Of a stretch of 64,000 bases of DNA, positions 45,077-53,656 are shown piece after piece. Position numbers and translations under genes: made by a program. The stretch is from Bacteroidota bacterium (lineage in GTDB: Bacteria > Bacteroidota > Bacteroidia > Bacteroidales > UBA12481). The stretch's first letter is position 1; the number at the start of each line of letters is the position of its first letter. The stretch covers positions 1-64,000 of the forward strand of contig JABHCC010000019.1 of assembly GCA_018669475.1 (NCBI GenBank), read 5' to 3'. The notes beneath the pieces were generated by a model that saw nothing but the letters and a program-made list of their open reading frames with translations, was not told the origin of the DNA and made no database searches.

Positions 45077-45916
45077 TCAGCACAGATCTAAGGAAATTAC
45101 ATATTCCCAATCATGTAATTCTTCAGGGGCATTTTCAAACCGCCATTTTGCTTCGAGCTGCTCAGATCTCATCATAATATCGAGGTGGCTCATAGCGATT
45201 CCCATATCAATCATTTGAATATCGACTACTCCAAACATTTTCTGATAGCCAGGCTTACGGTTTAAATATAATTGGAATTTATCAGGAAAAACCATGATTC
45301 TCCATGGCTGATTGTTTGAAGCAGAGGGGCCAATTCTGAGCATCTCGAGCCAAAGACTTTTATTACCCATTTCATCAGCCAGTGCAGGCTTTTTAGTTTC
45401 ACCCGAGAAAAACAGTTCCTCCCAGCTTTTTCTTCTTTTCGATCCTGCTCCCGCTCTTATCACAGTATCACCAATAGACCTGTTTTTAGTTGAATATCCT
45501 ACCGGAGTGATGGCCGGAATAACCCAACCTTCTTTTTGATTTATTGCTTTGCCAAAACCAGAACGGTCAAAAGTGCCTCCTAACCAGCAAGTTGCCATAT
45601 TGAGATGCGTCAATTCAAGCACTATTTTTTCCAGGAGAAAACCGTAGTCTAGCATAGCGTCTTTCGTTGGTTTGACCTGACCAACAATAAACTGCCCGGC
45701 ACCCTGGATGAAACCATATGTCCCTAATTTGAGTTTTCTATTAGAGGGAGCATGTTTTGATACAAGCTGAAACTCTACCTCAGTGCCCAACGGGCCTTGT
45801 GAATACTTACCAAGTAAGCTTTGAATCTCAAGTAGATTTTTCTCAGTTAATGCATTGCTGATATACGAACGACGAGATGTTCTTTTTGGAATAATATAAA
45901 CCGGATCAAACTTCAT
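45077..45916 (-). CDS. nitroreductase-like flavoprotein
   Basis: A 279-aa protein of the nitroreductase fold, of the type with two fused half-domains. IPKRTSRRSY resembles the N-terminal FMN-contact (RRSxR) region, LNMATCWLGGTFDRSGF matches the family's GxGTCWLGG segment, and RIGPSASNNQPWRI resembles the second FMN contact. The reaction and substrate are unknown. The ATG at 45916 is chosen over one at 45952. It diverges from the DUF1080 gene with 65 bp between the starts. Confidence 0.78.
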   Translation of the reverse strand: MKFDPVYIIPKRTSRRSYISNALTEKNLLEIQSLLGKYSQGPLGTEVEFQLVSKHAPSNRKLKLGTYGFIQGAGQFIVGQVKPTKDAMLDYGFLLEKIVLELTHLNMATCWLGGTFDRSGFGKAINQKEGWVIPAITPVGYSTKNRSIGDTVIRAGAGSKRRKSWEELFFSGETKKPALADEMGNKSLWLEMLRIGPSASNNQPWRIMVFPDKFQLYLNRKPGYQKMFGVVDIQMIDMGIAMSHLDIMMRSEQLEAKWRFENAPEELHDWEYVISLDLC

Positions 45917-45981
45917 ATCTGGTAAATTATTCAATAAATATAGTACAATCACTATCTTTACTGCAAAACAAGATCTAAAAC

Positions 45982-46686
45982 ATGAAAAAATTTACTACTC
46001 TTCTGCTTCTGGGGCTTCTTATGGTAGCCTGGAATGTGAATGCTCAGCACTTGAATAAATTAACCCAACAAGAAATCGATGAAGGCTGGGAATTGCTCTT
46101 TGACGGAAAATCGATGGAGAAATGGCGTTGCTACAAAAAAGACAAAGTTCAGGGATGGGTTATTGAGGAACATGCGATGAAAGCTCAGGGATTACCACAT
46201 GGGCAAGGTGGCGATATTATTTCGAAAGAAATATATGGTGATTTTGAACTGTATCTCGAGTGGAAGCTCGGCGAAAGAGCAAATTCGGGTATATTCTTTC
46301 ATGTGGTAGAAGCCGATGAGTACGGTGCTGTTTACCACACAGGCCCTGAGTATCAGTTATTGGACGATGTGGGTGTTCCACAGTCTGGCCCTCTGCATGA
46401 TTCAGGAGCAAATTACGATGTTCACCCTCCGATATTCGGACAGGTAAAAACCCTGGATGAGTGGAATACTGCAAAAATTATTGTCAAAGGAGCCCATGTT
46501 GAGCACTATCTGAACGGTAGAAAAGTTGTTGAATACGATATGTGGACCGATGAGTGGACCGAATTGAAGAACAATTCCAAATGGAAAAATGCAGCTGGCT
46601 ATGCCAAGTACAAAGAAGGTCATATTGCCCTGCAGGATCATGGTGGAATTTCGATGTTCAGAAATATCAAGATAAAAAAGCTTTAA
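45982..46686 (+). CDS. secreted DUF1080 (3-keto-disaccharide hydrolase) family protein
   Basis: A 234-aa exported protein with a signal peptide (to about VNAQ, residue 22) and one DUF1080 domain, a concanavalin-like beta-sandwich: GWELLFDGKSMEKWRCY, DFELYLEWKLGERANSGIFF, GPEYQLLDD and EGHIALQDHGG. Some family members hydrolyse 3-keto-glycosides; many others have no known activity. The next gene starts directly after its stop. Confidence 0.88.
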   Translation: MKKFTTLLLLGLLMVAWNVNAQHLNKLTQQEIDEGWELLFDGKSMEKWRCYKKDKVQGWVIEEHAMKAQGLPHGQGGDIISKEIYGDFELYLEWKLGERANSGIFFHVVEADEYGAVYHTGPEYQLLDDVGVPQSGPLHDSGANYDVHPPIFGQVKTLDEWNTAKIIVKGAHVEHYLNGRKVVEYDMWTDEWTELKNNSKWKNAAGYAKYKEGHIALQDHGGISMFRNIKIKKL

Positions 46687-47289
46687 ATGAGAATTCAGAA
46701 CTGGCTTGTACTGCTCATTTGCAGTGCAAGCCTTTTTTCTTGCTCAGGTCCCAAATCAAACATCAGGATATCAATAGAGTCAGAGATGAAACTGCATCCT
46801 GAAAGCCATCTTGTTGATTTGTATAAATATTTTTTTCAGGATTATTTTGGTCCCGGACACCTCCTCGGAGATACGGCTAAATCGCGCCGTTATATCGACT
46901 ATGAACTTGAAAACGCAAAGTCATTTGAAGACTTTGACCATCAGCCTTTGCTGTATAAGAAGCAATTCAGCAGAGTGAATCTCTCAACCCTCGTGAATGG
47001 AAAAATAAGCCAGGAACAATTGCTGGATGCCTTTTACCGCAGTGCCGAGAAATTTAAAATACCTGATGTAAATATTTGGAAAACAGATTGGGATGAAATC
47101 ATGTCGCATATTATGGATATGAACCTTAACCTGCCGGATTTTAAAGAGGAGCGCCAAATGATTGATTCTGTTCTCAATTCAGGAAAATACGTAATTCATC
47201 ATTCTGAGCAATATATTGAAACTTATGATCCCCATTATCGGATCATTCATGTAGATGAATTGGAATCACTAAAACTATTGCTTGATTGA
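46687..47289 (+). CDS. lipoprotein of unknown function
   Basis: A 200-aa predicted lipoprotein with lipobox LFSC (Cys19). I do not recognise a family. The body is acidic and helical, with YFFQDYFGPGHLLGDTAKSR and a C-terminal PHYRIIHVDELESLK that look conserved in style. It starts at the base after the DUF1080 stop, so the two are cotranslated and may work together in the envelope. Confidence 0.7.
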   Translation: MRIQNWLVLLICSASLFSCSGPKSNIRISIESEMKLHPESHLVDLYKYFFQDYFGPGHLLGDTAKSRRYIDYELENAKSFEDFDHQPLLYKKQFSRVNLSTLVNGKISQEQLLDAFYRSAEKFKIPDVNIWKTDWDEIMSHIMDMNLNLPDFKEERQMIDSVLNSGKYVIHHSEQYIETYDPHYRIIHVDELESLKLLLD

Positions 47290-47318
47290 TATGTTGTTTT
47301 TAAAGTAAACTGAATGTC

Positions 47319-47789
47319 ATGACTAAAGGAAAAGTACGCCAATATACCAACGGAGAGATCACAGTCGTTTGGAAACCCGATGATTGTGTCCACACTACTG
47401 TATGCATGCAAAAACTCAGGAAAGTATTTGACCCCTCCCAAAGACCCTGGATCAATATGGATGCTGCCCCAACAGAAGAAATAATCAATGTTGTGAACCT
47501 TTGTACCAGCAAGGCAATCAGCTGGAAATACAACACAGAACTCACTGAGGAAGAGAAAGCTCAATTGGCCAGGTATTTAAAACCAAAAGAGCCTGAGCAC
47601 AAATCCGAAGAGACAAAGATTATGGTTGTGAGTAATGGTCCGGCAATTGTAAAAGGAAATTTCAGAGTGGAAGATAATAAGGGCAAAATAATCGACACAG
47701 CCAATCAGGTAGCACTCTGCCGCTGCGCTGGATCTAAAAATCAACCTTTTTGTGACGGAAGCCATCTGGTAAATGGTTTCAGGGGCTGA
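47319..47789 (+). CDS. Fer4_19 and CDGSH iron-sulphur fusion protein
   Basis: A 156-aa small redox protein. The N-terminal half (1-70) fits the Fer4_19 mono-cluster domain (GEITVVWKPDDCVHTTVCM, with VNLCTSKAISW). The C-terminal half has the CDGSH 2Fe-2S motif CRCAGSKNQPFCDGSH (Cys-x-Cys-x8-Cys-x3-His), as in mitoNEET-like proteins. The role is likely electron transfer or cluster handling in the cytoplasm. The start is the ATG at 47319; an ATG 5 nt earlier is followed at once by a stop. Confidence 0.88.
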   Translation: MTKGKVRQYTNGEITVVWKPDDCVHTTVCMQKLRKVFDPSQRPWINMDAAPTEEIINVVNLCTSKAISWKYNTELTEEEKAQLARYLKPKEPEHKSEETKIMVVSNGPAIVKGNFRVEDNKGKIIDTANQVALCRCAGSKNQPFCDGSHLVNGFRG

Positions 47790-47859
47790 ACTAATTATTA
47801 TTTTGTATGTTTAGGAATTAGAGCTTTCAACCACCCTGCACCTTACGTGATAAAAGGAT

Positions 47860-49785
47860 ATGGATGATTATAAACAAATATTGATTTATGTATTAGGTTT
47901 TATCTGGATACTCTTCTCATCAAAGTATTTTGCTAACTTTTTTCAAAAAATCAAGTTTCCTCTGATAACTGGATTCCTGGTAACAGGGATAGTTTGCGGA
48001 CCTCATGTCTTGAATTTAATTGAGACAGAGGCTCTTGAAAAGCTTGGCTTCATTAACGATATTTCACTTGCTTTTATAGCTTTTGCAGCTGGATCGGAGT
48101 TGTACCTCAAGGATATAAGAAGCAGGATAAGGAGCATAATTTGGAATACTATCGGACAGTTGGTAGCAACTTTTGTAGTCTCTACTGTGGCGGTATATTT
48201 TTTAGCTTCCTATATCCCATTTATGCAAAATATGACAACTGGTGTAAAATTAGCTGTTGCCATCCTTGTAGCCACGATTTTTATTGCACGATCGCCTTCA
48301 TCCGCGATTGCTGTTATTAGTGAAATGAGGGCAAAGGGGCCATTCACCCAAACAGCCATGGGGGTAACTGTGATTATCGATGTACTCGTTATTGTTCTGT
48401 TCACTATTTGTTTCTCCATTGCAGTGACTATTGTTTCGGGTGTTGCTTTTAATTTGAGTTCATTCTTCATACTCTTGCTCGATTTGGCACTTGCTATAGG
48501 CTTGGGATACTTGCTGGGTAAGGTAATCTCCGGAATCCTGGCTCTTCCAATAAGAATATTGCTGAAGACATTGATTATCCTGGCACTTGGCTATGGAACA
48601 TTTGTTCTTTCGCATTTCATCCGGGAGGTGAACGTAGAAAGTCTTCAATTTAAACTACATCTTGAACCTCTACTTATTTGCATTGTAGCTAGCTTTTCAG
48701 TTACAAACTACAGTAAATACCGGGCTGAATTTCGTAAGATTTTACATGACACCGGACCTCTGATCTATGTTGCCTTCTTTACTTTGATTGGGGCTATGTT
48801 GTCAATTGACATTTTAGTTGAAGTATGGTTCATTGCCTTGATTTTGTTTGTGGTGAGGCTATTAGCCATGATAATTGGAGCATATACAGGAACTGTAATG
48901 GCAGGAGATCCGGCAATTTTTAAACGCTTTGGATGGATGCCATATGTTACGCAAGCTGGGGTAAGCCTCGGGCTGGTTACTGAGATTGCGGGAGAGTTTG
49001 ATGGCTGGGGGGCTGAATTTGCAACAATAATTATTGCTGTGGTTGTACTGAATCAATTTGTTGGTCCGCCACTATTTAAATGGGCAATCAGCCGTATTGG
49101 AGAAGCACATGTAAGAGCAGAAACACCAAAATTTGATGGGACACGTGACGCCATTATTTTTGGTTTTGAAGATCAATCTCTGGCTTTAGCCCGTCAACTG
49201 CAAAAGCATAATTGGGGAGTTAAGATTGCCTCTCTGAAGACTATGGATGAGGTAACTGAAGCATCAGATGTTTACATTGAGTTCATTGACAGCCTGACCC
49301 TCAACACATTAAAAAATATTGATGCCATGAAGGCTGAGGCTATTGTTCTTATGCTTTCAGACAAAGAAAATGCCATTATTTGTGAATTGGTATATGAGCA
49401 TATAGGAACACGGGAGATTATTGTAAGATTAAATGACCGTGCCAACTTTAATCGTTTTCATGAACTGGGCGCCCTGATAATGGAACCCTCTACAGCCATG
49501 GTGGGTTTGCTCGACCATCTTGTGCGCGCACCAATGGCCACCACCATGCTTTTGGGTATGGATGAGGATCATGACACAGAAGACATCGAGGTACTTGATA
49601 GAAGCATCCATGGTATGGCATTGCGGGATTTAAGATTACCCACAGATATCCTCATTCTTTCTGTTCAACGCAAAGGCCATATGGTTGTTACCCACGGCTA
49701 CACCCGACTCAGAATAGGTGACATAATCACAGTAATAGGTTCAGATGAAAGCCTCGAAGAGCTGAGGTTAAAATTCGAGGTTTAA
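47860..49785 (+). CDS. CPA2-type cation:proton antiporter with RCK domains
   Basis: A 641-aa inner-membrane transporter. About 12 helices occupy residues 1-410 (Na_H_Exchanger fold; the FAAGSELYLKDIRSR and ARSPSSAIAVI segments are typical). A TrkA-N nucleotide-binding domain (RDAIIFGFEDQSLALARQL, about 425-545) and a TrkA-C domain (about 560-641) follow. It resembles KefB/KefC-like K+/H+ or Na+/H+ antiporters gated by nucleotides. The glycine-rich loop GFEDQS is not the classical GxGxxG, so ligand preference is unclear. Confidence 0.9.
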   Translation: MDDYKQILIYVLGFIWILFSSKYFANFFQKIKFPLITGFLVTGIVCGPHVLNLIETEALEKLGFINDISLAFIAFAAGSELYLKDIRSRIRSIIWNTIGQLVATFVVSTVAVYFLASYIPFMQNMTTGVKLAVAILVATIFIARSPSSAIAVISEMRAKGPFTQTAMGVTVIIDVLVIVLFTICFSIAVTIVSGVAFNLSSFFILLLDLALAIGLGYLLGKVISGILALPIRILLKTLIILALGYGTFVLSHFIREVNVESLQFKLHLEPLLICIVASFSVTNYSKYRAEFRKILHDTGPLIYVAFFTLIGAMLSIDILVEVWFIALILFVVRLLAMIIGAYTGTVMAGDPAIFKRFGWMPYVTQAGVSLGLVTEIAGEFDGWGAEFATIIIAVVVLNQFVGPPLFKWAISRIGEAHVRAETPKFDGTRDAIIFGFEDQSLALARQLQKHNWGVKIASLKTMDEVTEASDVYIEFIDSLTLNTLKNIDAMKAEAIVLMLSDKENAIICELVYEHIGTREIIVRLNDRANFNRFHELGALIMEPSTAMVGLLDHLVRAPMATTMLLGMDEDHDTEDIEVLDRSIHGMALRDLRLPTDILILSVQRKGHMVVTHGYTRLRIGDIITVIGSDESLEELRLKFEV

Positions 49786-49817
49786 TTTGTCGAGCAAGTA
49801 TATCGTTATGCCCAGAT

Positions 49818-51101
49818 TTAATCATCCTTAATGCATCTGACTGAATATCCAAAATCTCTTAAAGCATCATCCCTTAAAAATCCATCATTCGCAGCATCGG
49901 CTCCTCGACACCAAAACATGGTATTCAGATTTATATTTACAGAGGAGGTCCAAAGGCCGACCCAGTCTCCAATATATTCGAAGTACCCCTCATGCCACCT
50001 TAATCCTCCTGGCAGGAGATTGAAACCATAGTTGTTAGTTCCGTTACCATCATTAATCCATCCTGATGTAGATTTTAATTTTCTGCCAACATTACCTGAC
50101 AAGCGGAATTCAATTCGTGCAATATCATCCATACTCATCCCTAAAAATTCTTCCAGCACCTTAAATTCATCATCAGATGGTAAATGCCAACCCTCAGGAC
50201 ACGCAATTATTGAGGCAGGGTAATTATAAAGGACTCCATAAGTGCTATAATTATCAGTTTGTTTGGCTTCAGATACATTAGATCCCTCATAAGCATAAAC
50301 ATAGTAATATGGATCCACGGTTGATTCATCGTTTGAGTTGCTTACAGAAGGCAGCCAGGCAAGGTTTTCTGCCATCCACAATTGCTCTCCAATCTTAACC
50401 ACAGAATAGCCCTTTCCTGCATTATCAATGCATGGATAAAATTCAACAGTGTAATTGTAGTCTTTAATCTCCCGCGGCATCTCCTGAAAGACTGTGGTAT
50501 GGAATCCTGAATAGCAAGTATAGCGTATCATATCACCGAGGACATAGGGAAGAGTATTTGTATTGGATCCCGATTTTCGTGATGATTGAAGGTTGCCATG
50601 TAATGAGTGACCAAGGTAATGGATATTGTTCCCAGAGGAAGTGTTACTTGTAGATACTACCTGAAAAACTTCATTGTTTTTGTGGTAACTGATCTGAACT
50701 GAATAGATGCCTGCCGATCGAAGTGAGAGGGCAAAGCTATGGTTTCCGCCTTGTACAGGTATCTGGTTTTGACATATCAATTGACCGAGCTGGTTCCGTA
50801 CTGAGATAACAATATCTTGTTGTTCAGGAATCCACATAGTTATTGTAGCTTGTCCGGCGCTGGGATTAGGAAAAACTATCGCACTGAGCTGATCAGTGTC
50901 AGACAGTTCAACACCTGTTCCTGAAGATAAAATAAGTTCCTCGTTTCCGGGAAAAGTAATACTCTCACCACTACGTAAATTCTCAGCACTTATACTGTCA
51001 ATAGGGCTAGCATCACTGCATGTAAAACTTATTACGAGATCCTGTGCGGATATTGCAATAGGGAAGAGAAATAGTAAAAAGAGTAGAGTTTTTGTTTTCA
51101 T
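49818..51101 (-). CDS. secreted FISUMP-domain protein with internal sorting-like domain
   Basis: A 427-aa exported protein: signal peptide (to about ISAQ, residue 19), then a Bacteroidota sorting-type domain at about 80-150 (IVFPNPSAGQATITM, SAGIYSVQISY). It ends with a Fibrobacter succinogenes major paralogous (FISUMP) domain, about 230-427 (VKIGEQLWMAENLAW, CPEGWHLPSDDEF, GYSVRCIKDD). T9SS sorting domains normally end the protein; here it is internal, so use as a secretion signal is doubtful. A second FISUMP protein lies at 61128-62093. Confidence 0.85.
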   Translation of the reverse strand: MKTKTLLFLLFLFPIAISAQDLVISFTCSDASPIDSISAENLRSGESITFPGNEELILSSGTGVELSDTDQLSAIVFPNPSAGQATITMWIPEQQDIVISVRNQLGQLICQNQIPVQGGNHSFALSLRSAGIYSVQISYHKNNEVFQVVSTSNTSSGNNIHYLGHSLHGNLQSSRKSGSNTNTLPYVLGDMIRYTCYSGFHTTVFQEMPREIKDYNYTVEFYPCIDNAGKGYSVVKIGEQLWMAENLAWLPSVSNSNDESTVDPYYYVYAYEGSNVSEAKQTDNYSTYGVLYNYPASIIACPEGWHLPSDDEFKVLEEFLGMSMDDIARIEFRLSGNVGRKLKSTSGWINDGNGTNNYGFNLLPGGLRWHEGYFEYIGDWVGLWTSSVNINLNTMFWCRGADAANDGFLRDDALRDFGYSVRCIKDD

Positions 51102-51356
51102 GTTGTTGTTTTATGATGTTGAATACTAGAGCCTGATATTGAGCAGATATTATTTAACCAACTGATTTTCAATTCAAAAAGTTTGTAATTTTGACTAATC
51201 ATAAACATAATGTAATCCCATGCTCTAATTATGGAGAGTATGTCAAGAAGTGCCAAGATTTGTTAAGAAAAGGCGAGAGTTGGGAGCCGTTTTTAGGGAA
51301 ATGTAATAGGGAAATGAAGCAGATGATCTCTCAGCTTGCTAATTGCGTAATAAAAA

Positions 51357-52787
51357 TTATTGGCTGAGTTTACTTAGCCTTTCCCTACTTTCATTATAAA
51401 AGAAGCCGGCAAAATACTGATCCAGTGATTTGATGAGTTTATTATAGAATAGTATTGCTTGCTCCTTATTACCACTCAGGTCATTTGTTTTTGCTAAATA
51501 ATATTTTTGTGCCGAACTAACACTTGTAGCAGGGGAAGTAAGGTGTGAAATTGCCATGTCATAATTGCCGTTCATATTGTCATAGGCAGCTTCATAAGAA
51601 TTTAGTAAACCCTTTGAGTAGTATTGTGGACCGTAAGCCGCATATAACGACCTGGCTATGTTCAAATGATATTTTGATTTTTCCTTCATCAGCATTTCAC
51701 CATACGCAACACTAAGTCCGCCGTGGAGTCCCATAACAAGCATATTTTCATCGTCTGCAATATTGATGCTATCATTTATTAATTCTATTCCGTCAGTAAA
51801 AAATTCTATGGCCAAATTGTGCACATCCCCCCTTAAAGCATACCATCCTTTTTGATGTATTGCTAAGAGCAAGCCATAAAGATTGTTTTCTTCGTACAAT
51901 TGCTGAATGTAACTATCCATTATTTCCAATGCCCCGGATAAATTTCCCTGGATGAACTCGATGTTGGCCATCATGCAAACGCCCCATTCTTTTTCTTTTG
52001 AAGCAGGATCTGAATTATAAAGATCAGTGCATGTATTTACGGCTTCTATGTAATTTTCAAAAAATATATTAAGCCATGCAATCTTTACGTTGACAAATGA
52101 ATTTGTTGGATCATACAATTTAACTTTCTTGTATTGGTTTAAGGCCTCTCTTTCTTCGCCTGTTATAAATAGCATTTCTGCATAAGAGTCTATAATGTTC
52201 TCCGATTCCGGATAAATGTCTAAATAGCGTAAGAACGCCTCTCTAGCTTCATCATATCTCTGTAACTCAATTAATTCATAGCCCAATAGATTATAAGCTG
52301 CGGCATAATAAGGATCACTTTTAATGGCTTTGTACAAATATTCAAGGGCTTTATCTGCATTATTTCTGTAGTAAACTTTGTTGGCATAATACAAACAATG
52401 TTTGTCCTTGGGAAACAAGTTTATAAGGCTATCGATGGTTATAACAGCCAGGTTTGTATTACCTGACTGTCTTGCTCCATAAGCCTGAATTAGCAATTTT
52501 TCACCCGGGGTAACTTTGGATGCCAGAGATTTTGCGTTATTGATACCGTCACCCATACTGAGATAAAGGTGTGCCAATGCAAAATCGGGATCAAGATCAA
52601 TGGCCTGCATCAAAATTGAATCGCCGGTAAATCTTTCTCCATTCTCATTCAAATCTCTACCTGTAATGAATAAGCCCAAGGCTTCCTCAGAGGAGGTTGT
52701 AATAGGCATCTCATGCCTGGCGGTGCTACAGGCGGTGAAGATTAACAGAAAGGCTGCAATAACTAAATGTGCAAATTTCTGATTCAT
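51357..52787 (-). CDS. TPR-repeat lipoprotein
   Basis: A 476-aa predicted lipoprotein: leader with lipobox FTAC (about Cys20), then TPR units such as ADKALEYLYKAIKSDPYYAAAYN, then YDEAREAFLRYLDIYPES and EALNQYKKVKLYDP, and further helical repeats to the end. The ATG at 52787 precedes the signal sequence. Bacteroidota TPR lipoproteins of this type are often near adenylate-cyclase or serine/threonine kinase-like genes, but none is here. Function unknown. Confidence 0.8.
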   Translation of the reverse strand: MNQKFAHLVIAAFLLIFTACSTARHEMPITTSSEEALGLFITGRDLNENGERFTGDSILMQAIDLDPDFALAHLYLSMGDGINNAKSLASKVTPGEKLLIQAYGARQSGNTNLAVITIDSLINLFPKDKHCLYYANKVYYRNNADKALEYLYKAIKSDPYYAAAYNLLGYELIELQRYDEAREAFLRYLDIYPESENIIDSYAEMLFITGEEREALNQYKKVKLYDPTNSFVNVKIAWLNIFFENYIEAVNTCTDLYNSDPASKEKEWGVCMMANIEFIQGNLSGALEIMDSYIQQLYEENNLYGLLLAIHQKGWYALRGDVHNLAIEFFTDGIELINDSINIADDENMLVMGLHGGLSVAYGEMLMKEKSKYHLNIARSLYAAYGPQYYSKGLLNSYEAAYDNMNGNYDMAISHLTSPATSVSSAQKYYLAKTNDLSGNKEQAILFYNKLIKSLDQYFAGFFYNESRERLSKLSQ

Positions 52788-52988
52788 AATTGAAACCATA
52801 GATTTTGACACCTTCTCAGAATAATACTATCAAAGGTAAAAATTCCTGTTTAAGTGAACATATCCAATTATGGAAATAGATGACACGAAACCTCTTGAAG
52901 ATATAAAACACAGCTCATTGTATTTTGCGAAACTAAACTATATAGATTCACCTGTTATCTAACAAAAAATAAATTAAACGAGGTAAAT

Positions 52989-53600
52989 TTATTTTGCTTT
53001 GGAGAAAAGATTGTAAGATAGTACCGGTAAAACTCCCATAAGTGGAATAACATATAATGGTGACATTTCCATAAACTGGTTACTTGCTCTCTCTGGTGAT
53101 CCAAAGTATATTGCCGTTTCCCAAATAATGGTTGAAACCAGGCTACCGATTAGGGCATGCCAGATTTTCCCCTGGGGATGGGATGACTTGCCCACTTTAT
53201 GAACAAGTAATGGGGAAAAGAAGGTTACAGGTAGCATAGTACCATAATAGAAAAGTGGATTGCCATCCGTACCCCAATCAAGCATGGCTGTTAAAAAAGC
53301 ACCACCAATAAAAGATACTTCCGCAAGAAGATATTCTCCAACATAAGCACCAATTTTTTTAAAGGTATTATCCATCTGGATGTTTTTATTTTGATCATTT
53401 TCGATAAATAATAGAGAAGGTTTAACATAATGATTTGAGAACTCCAATGCACTGTTCTGAATCTGAATAGGCGGAATTATAAGAGATTGAGATTGGGAAT
53501 AGTTTAAAGTGTGATTATTTGATGAATTCTTAGAATATTGGGCGTAAATATTGGGGATAATCGCCATTAAGATCATTTGAAGAAGGATAATTTTTTTCAT
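52989..53600 (-). CDS. secreted/membrane protein of unknown function
   Basis: A 203-aa protein with a signal peptide (to about IYAQ, residue 21), a polar N-terminal stretch and about three hydrophobic segments in the C-terminal half (around 88-110, 117-135 and 150-200; GGAFLTAMLDWGTDG, YVIPLMGVLPVLSY). No family recognised. Its start codon sits 16 nt after the small ORF of leader repeat copy B; the longer open frame into the repeat (start 53651) is an artefact of that leader. Confidence 0.65.
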   Translation of the reverse strand: MKKIILLQMILMAIIPNIYAQYSKNSSNNHTLNYSQSQSLIIPPIQIQNSALEFSNHYVKPSLLFIENDQNKNIQMDNTFKKIGAYVGEYLLAEVSFIGGAFLTAMLDWGTDGNPLFYYGTMLPVTFFSPLLVHKVGKSSHPQGKIWHALIGSLVSTIIWETAIYFGSPERASNQFMEMSPLYVIPLMGVLPVLSYNLFSKAK

Positions 53601-53656
53601 TCGTTTATATTTAATTTTATTTATCGGATGGAGCTCGCACAACAAAAACAATCATC
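53601..53656 (-). repeat. leader repeat copy B (3' half)
   Basis: Minus-strand copy beginning in TGATGATTG and ending AATTAAATATAAACGA. It carries the 12-codon ORF MIVFVVRAPSDK (53655-53617) and 16 nt of spacer before the ATG (53600) of the downstream gene. The stop codon of the upstream M20 peptidase gene overlaps the small ORF's start (TGATG), so in this copy the peptidase, the small ORF and the secreted protein could be translationally coupled. Confidence 0.8.

Noticed and set aside
51168-51367. Plus-strand frame of about 66 codons between the FISUMP and TPR genes
   Set aside because: It reads like plausible protein in places (KKCQDLLRKGESWEPFLG) but has no start codon at its beginning and no similarity I can name; chance in AT-rich DNA is enough.
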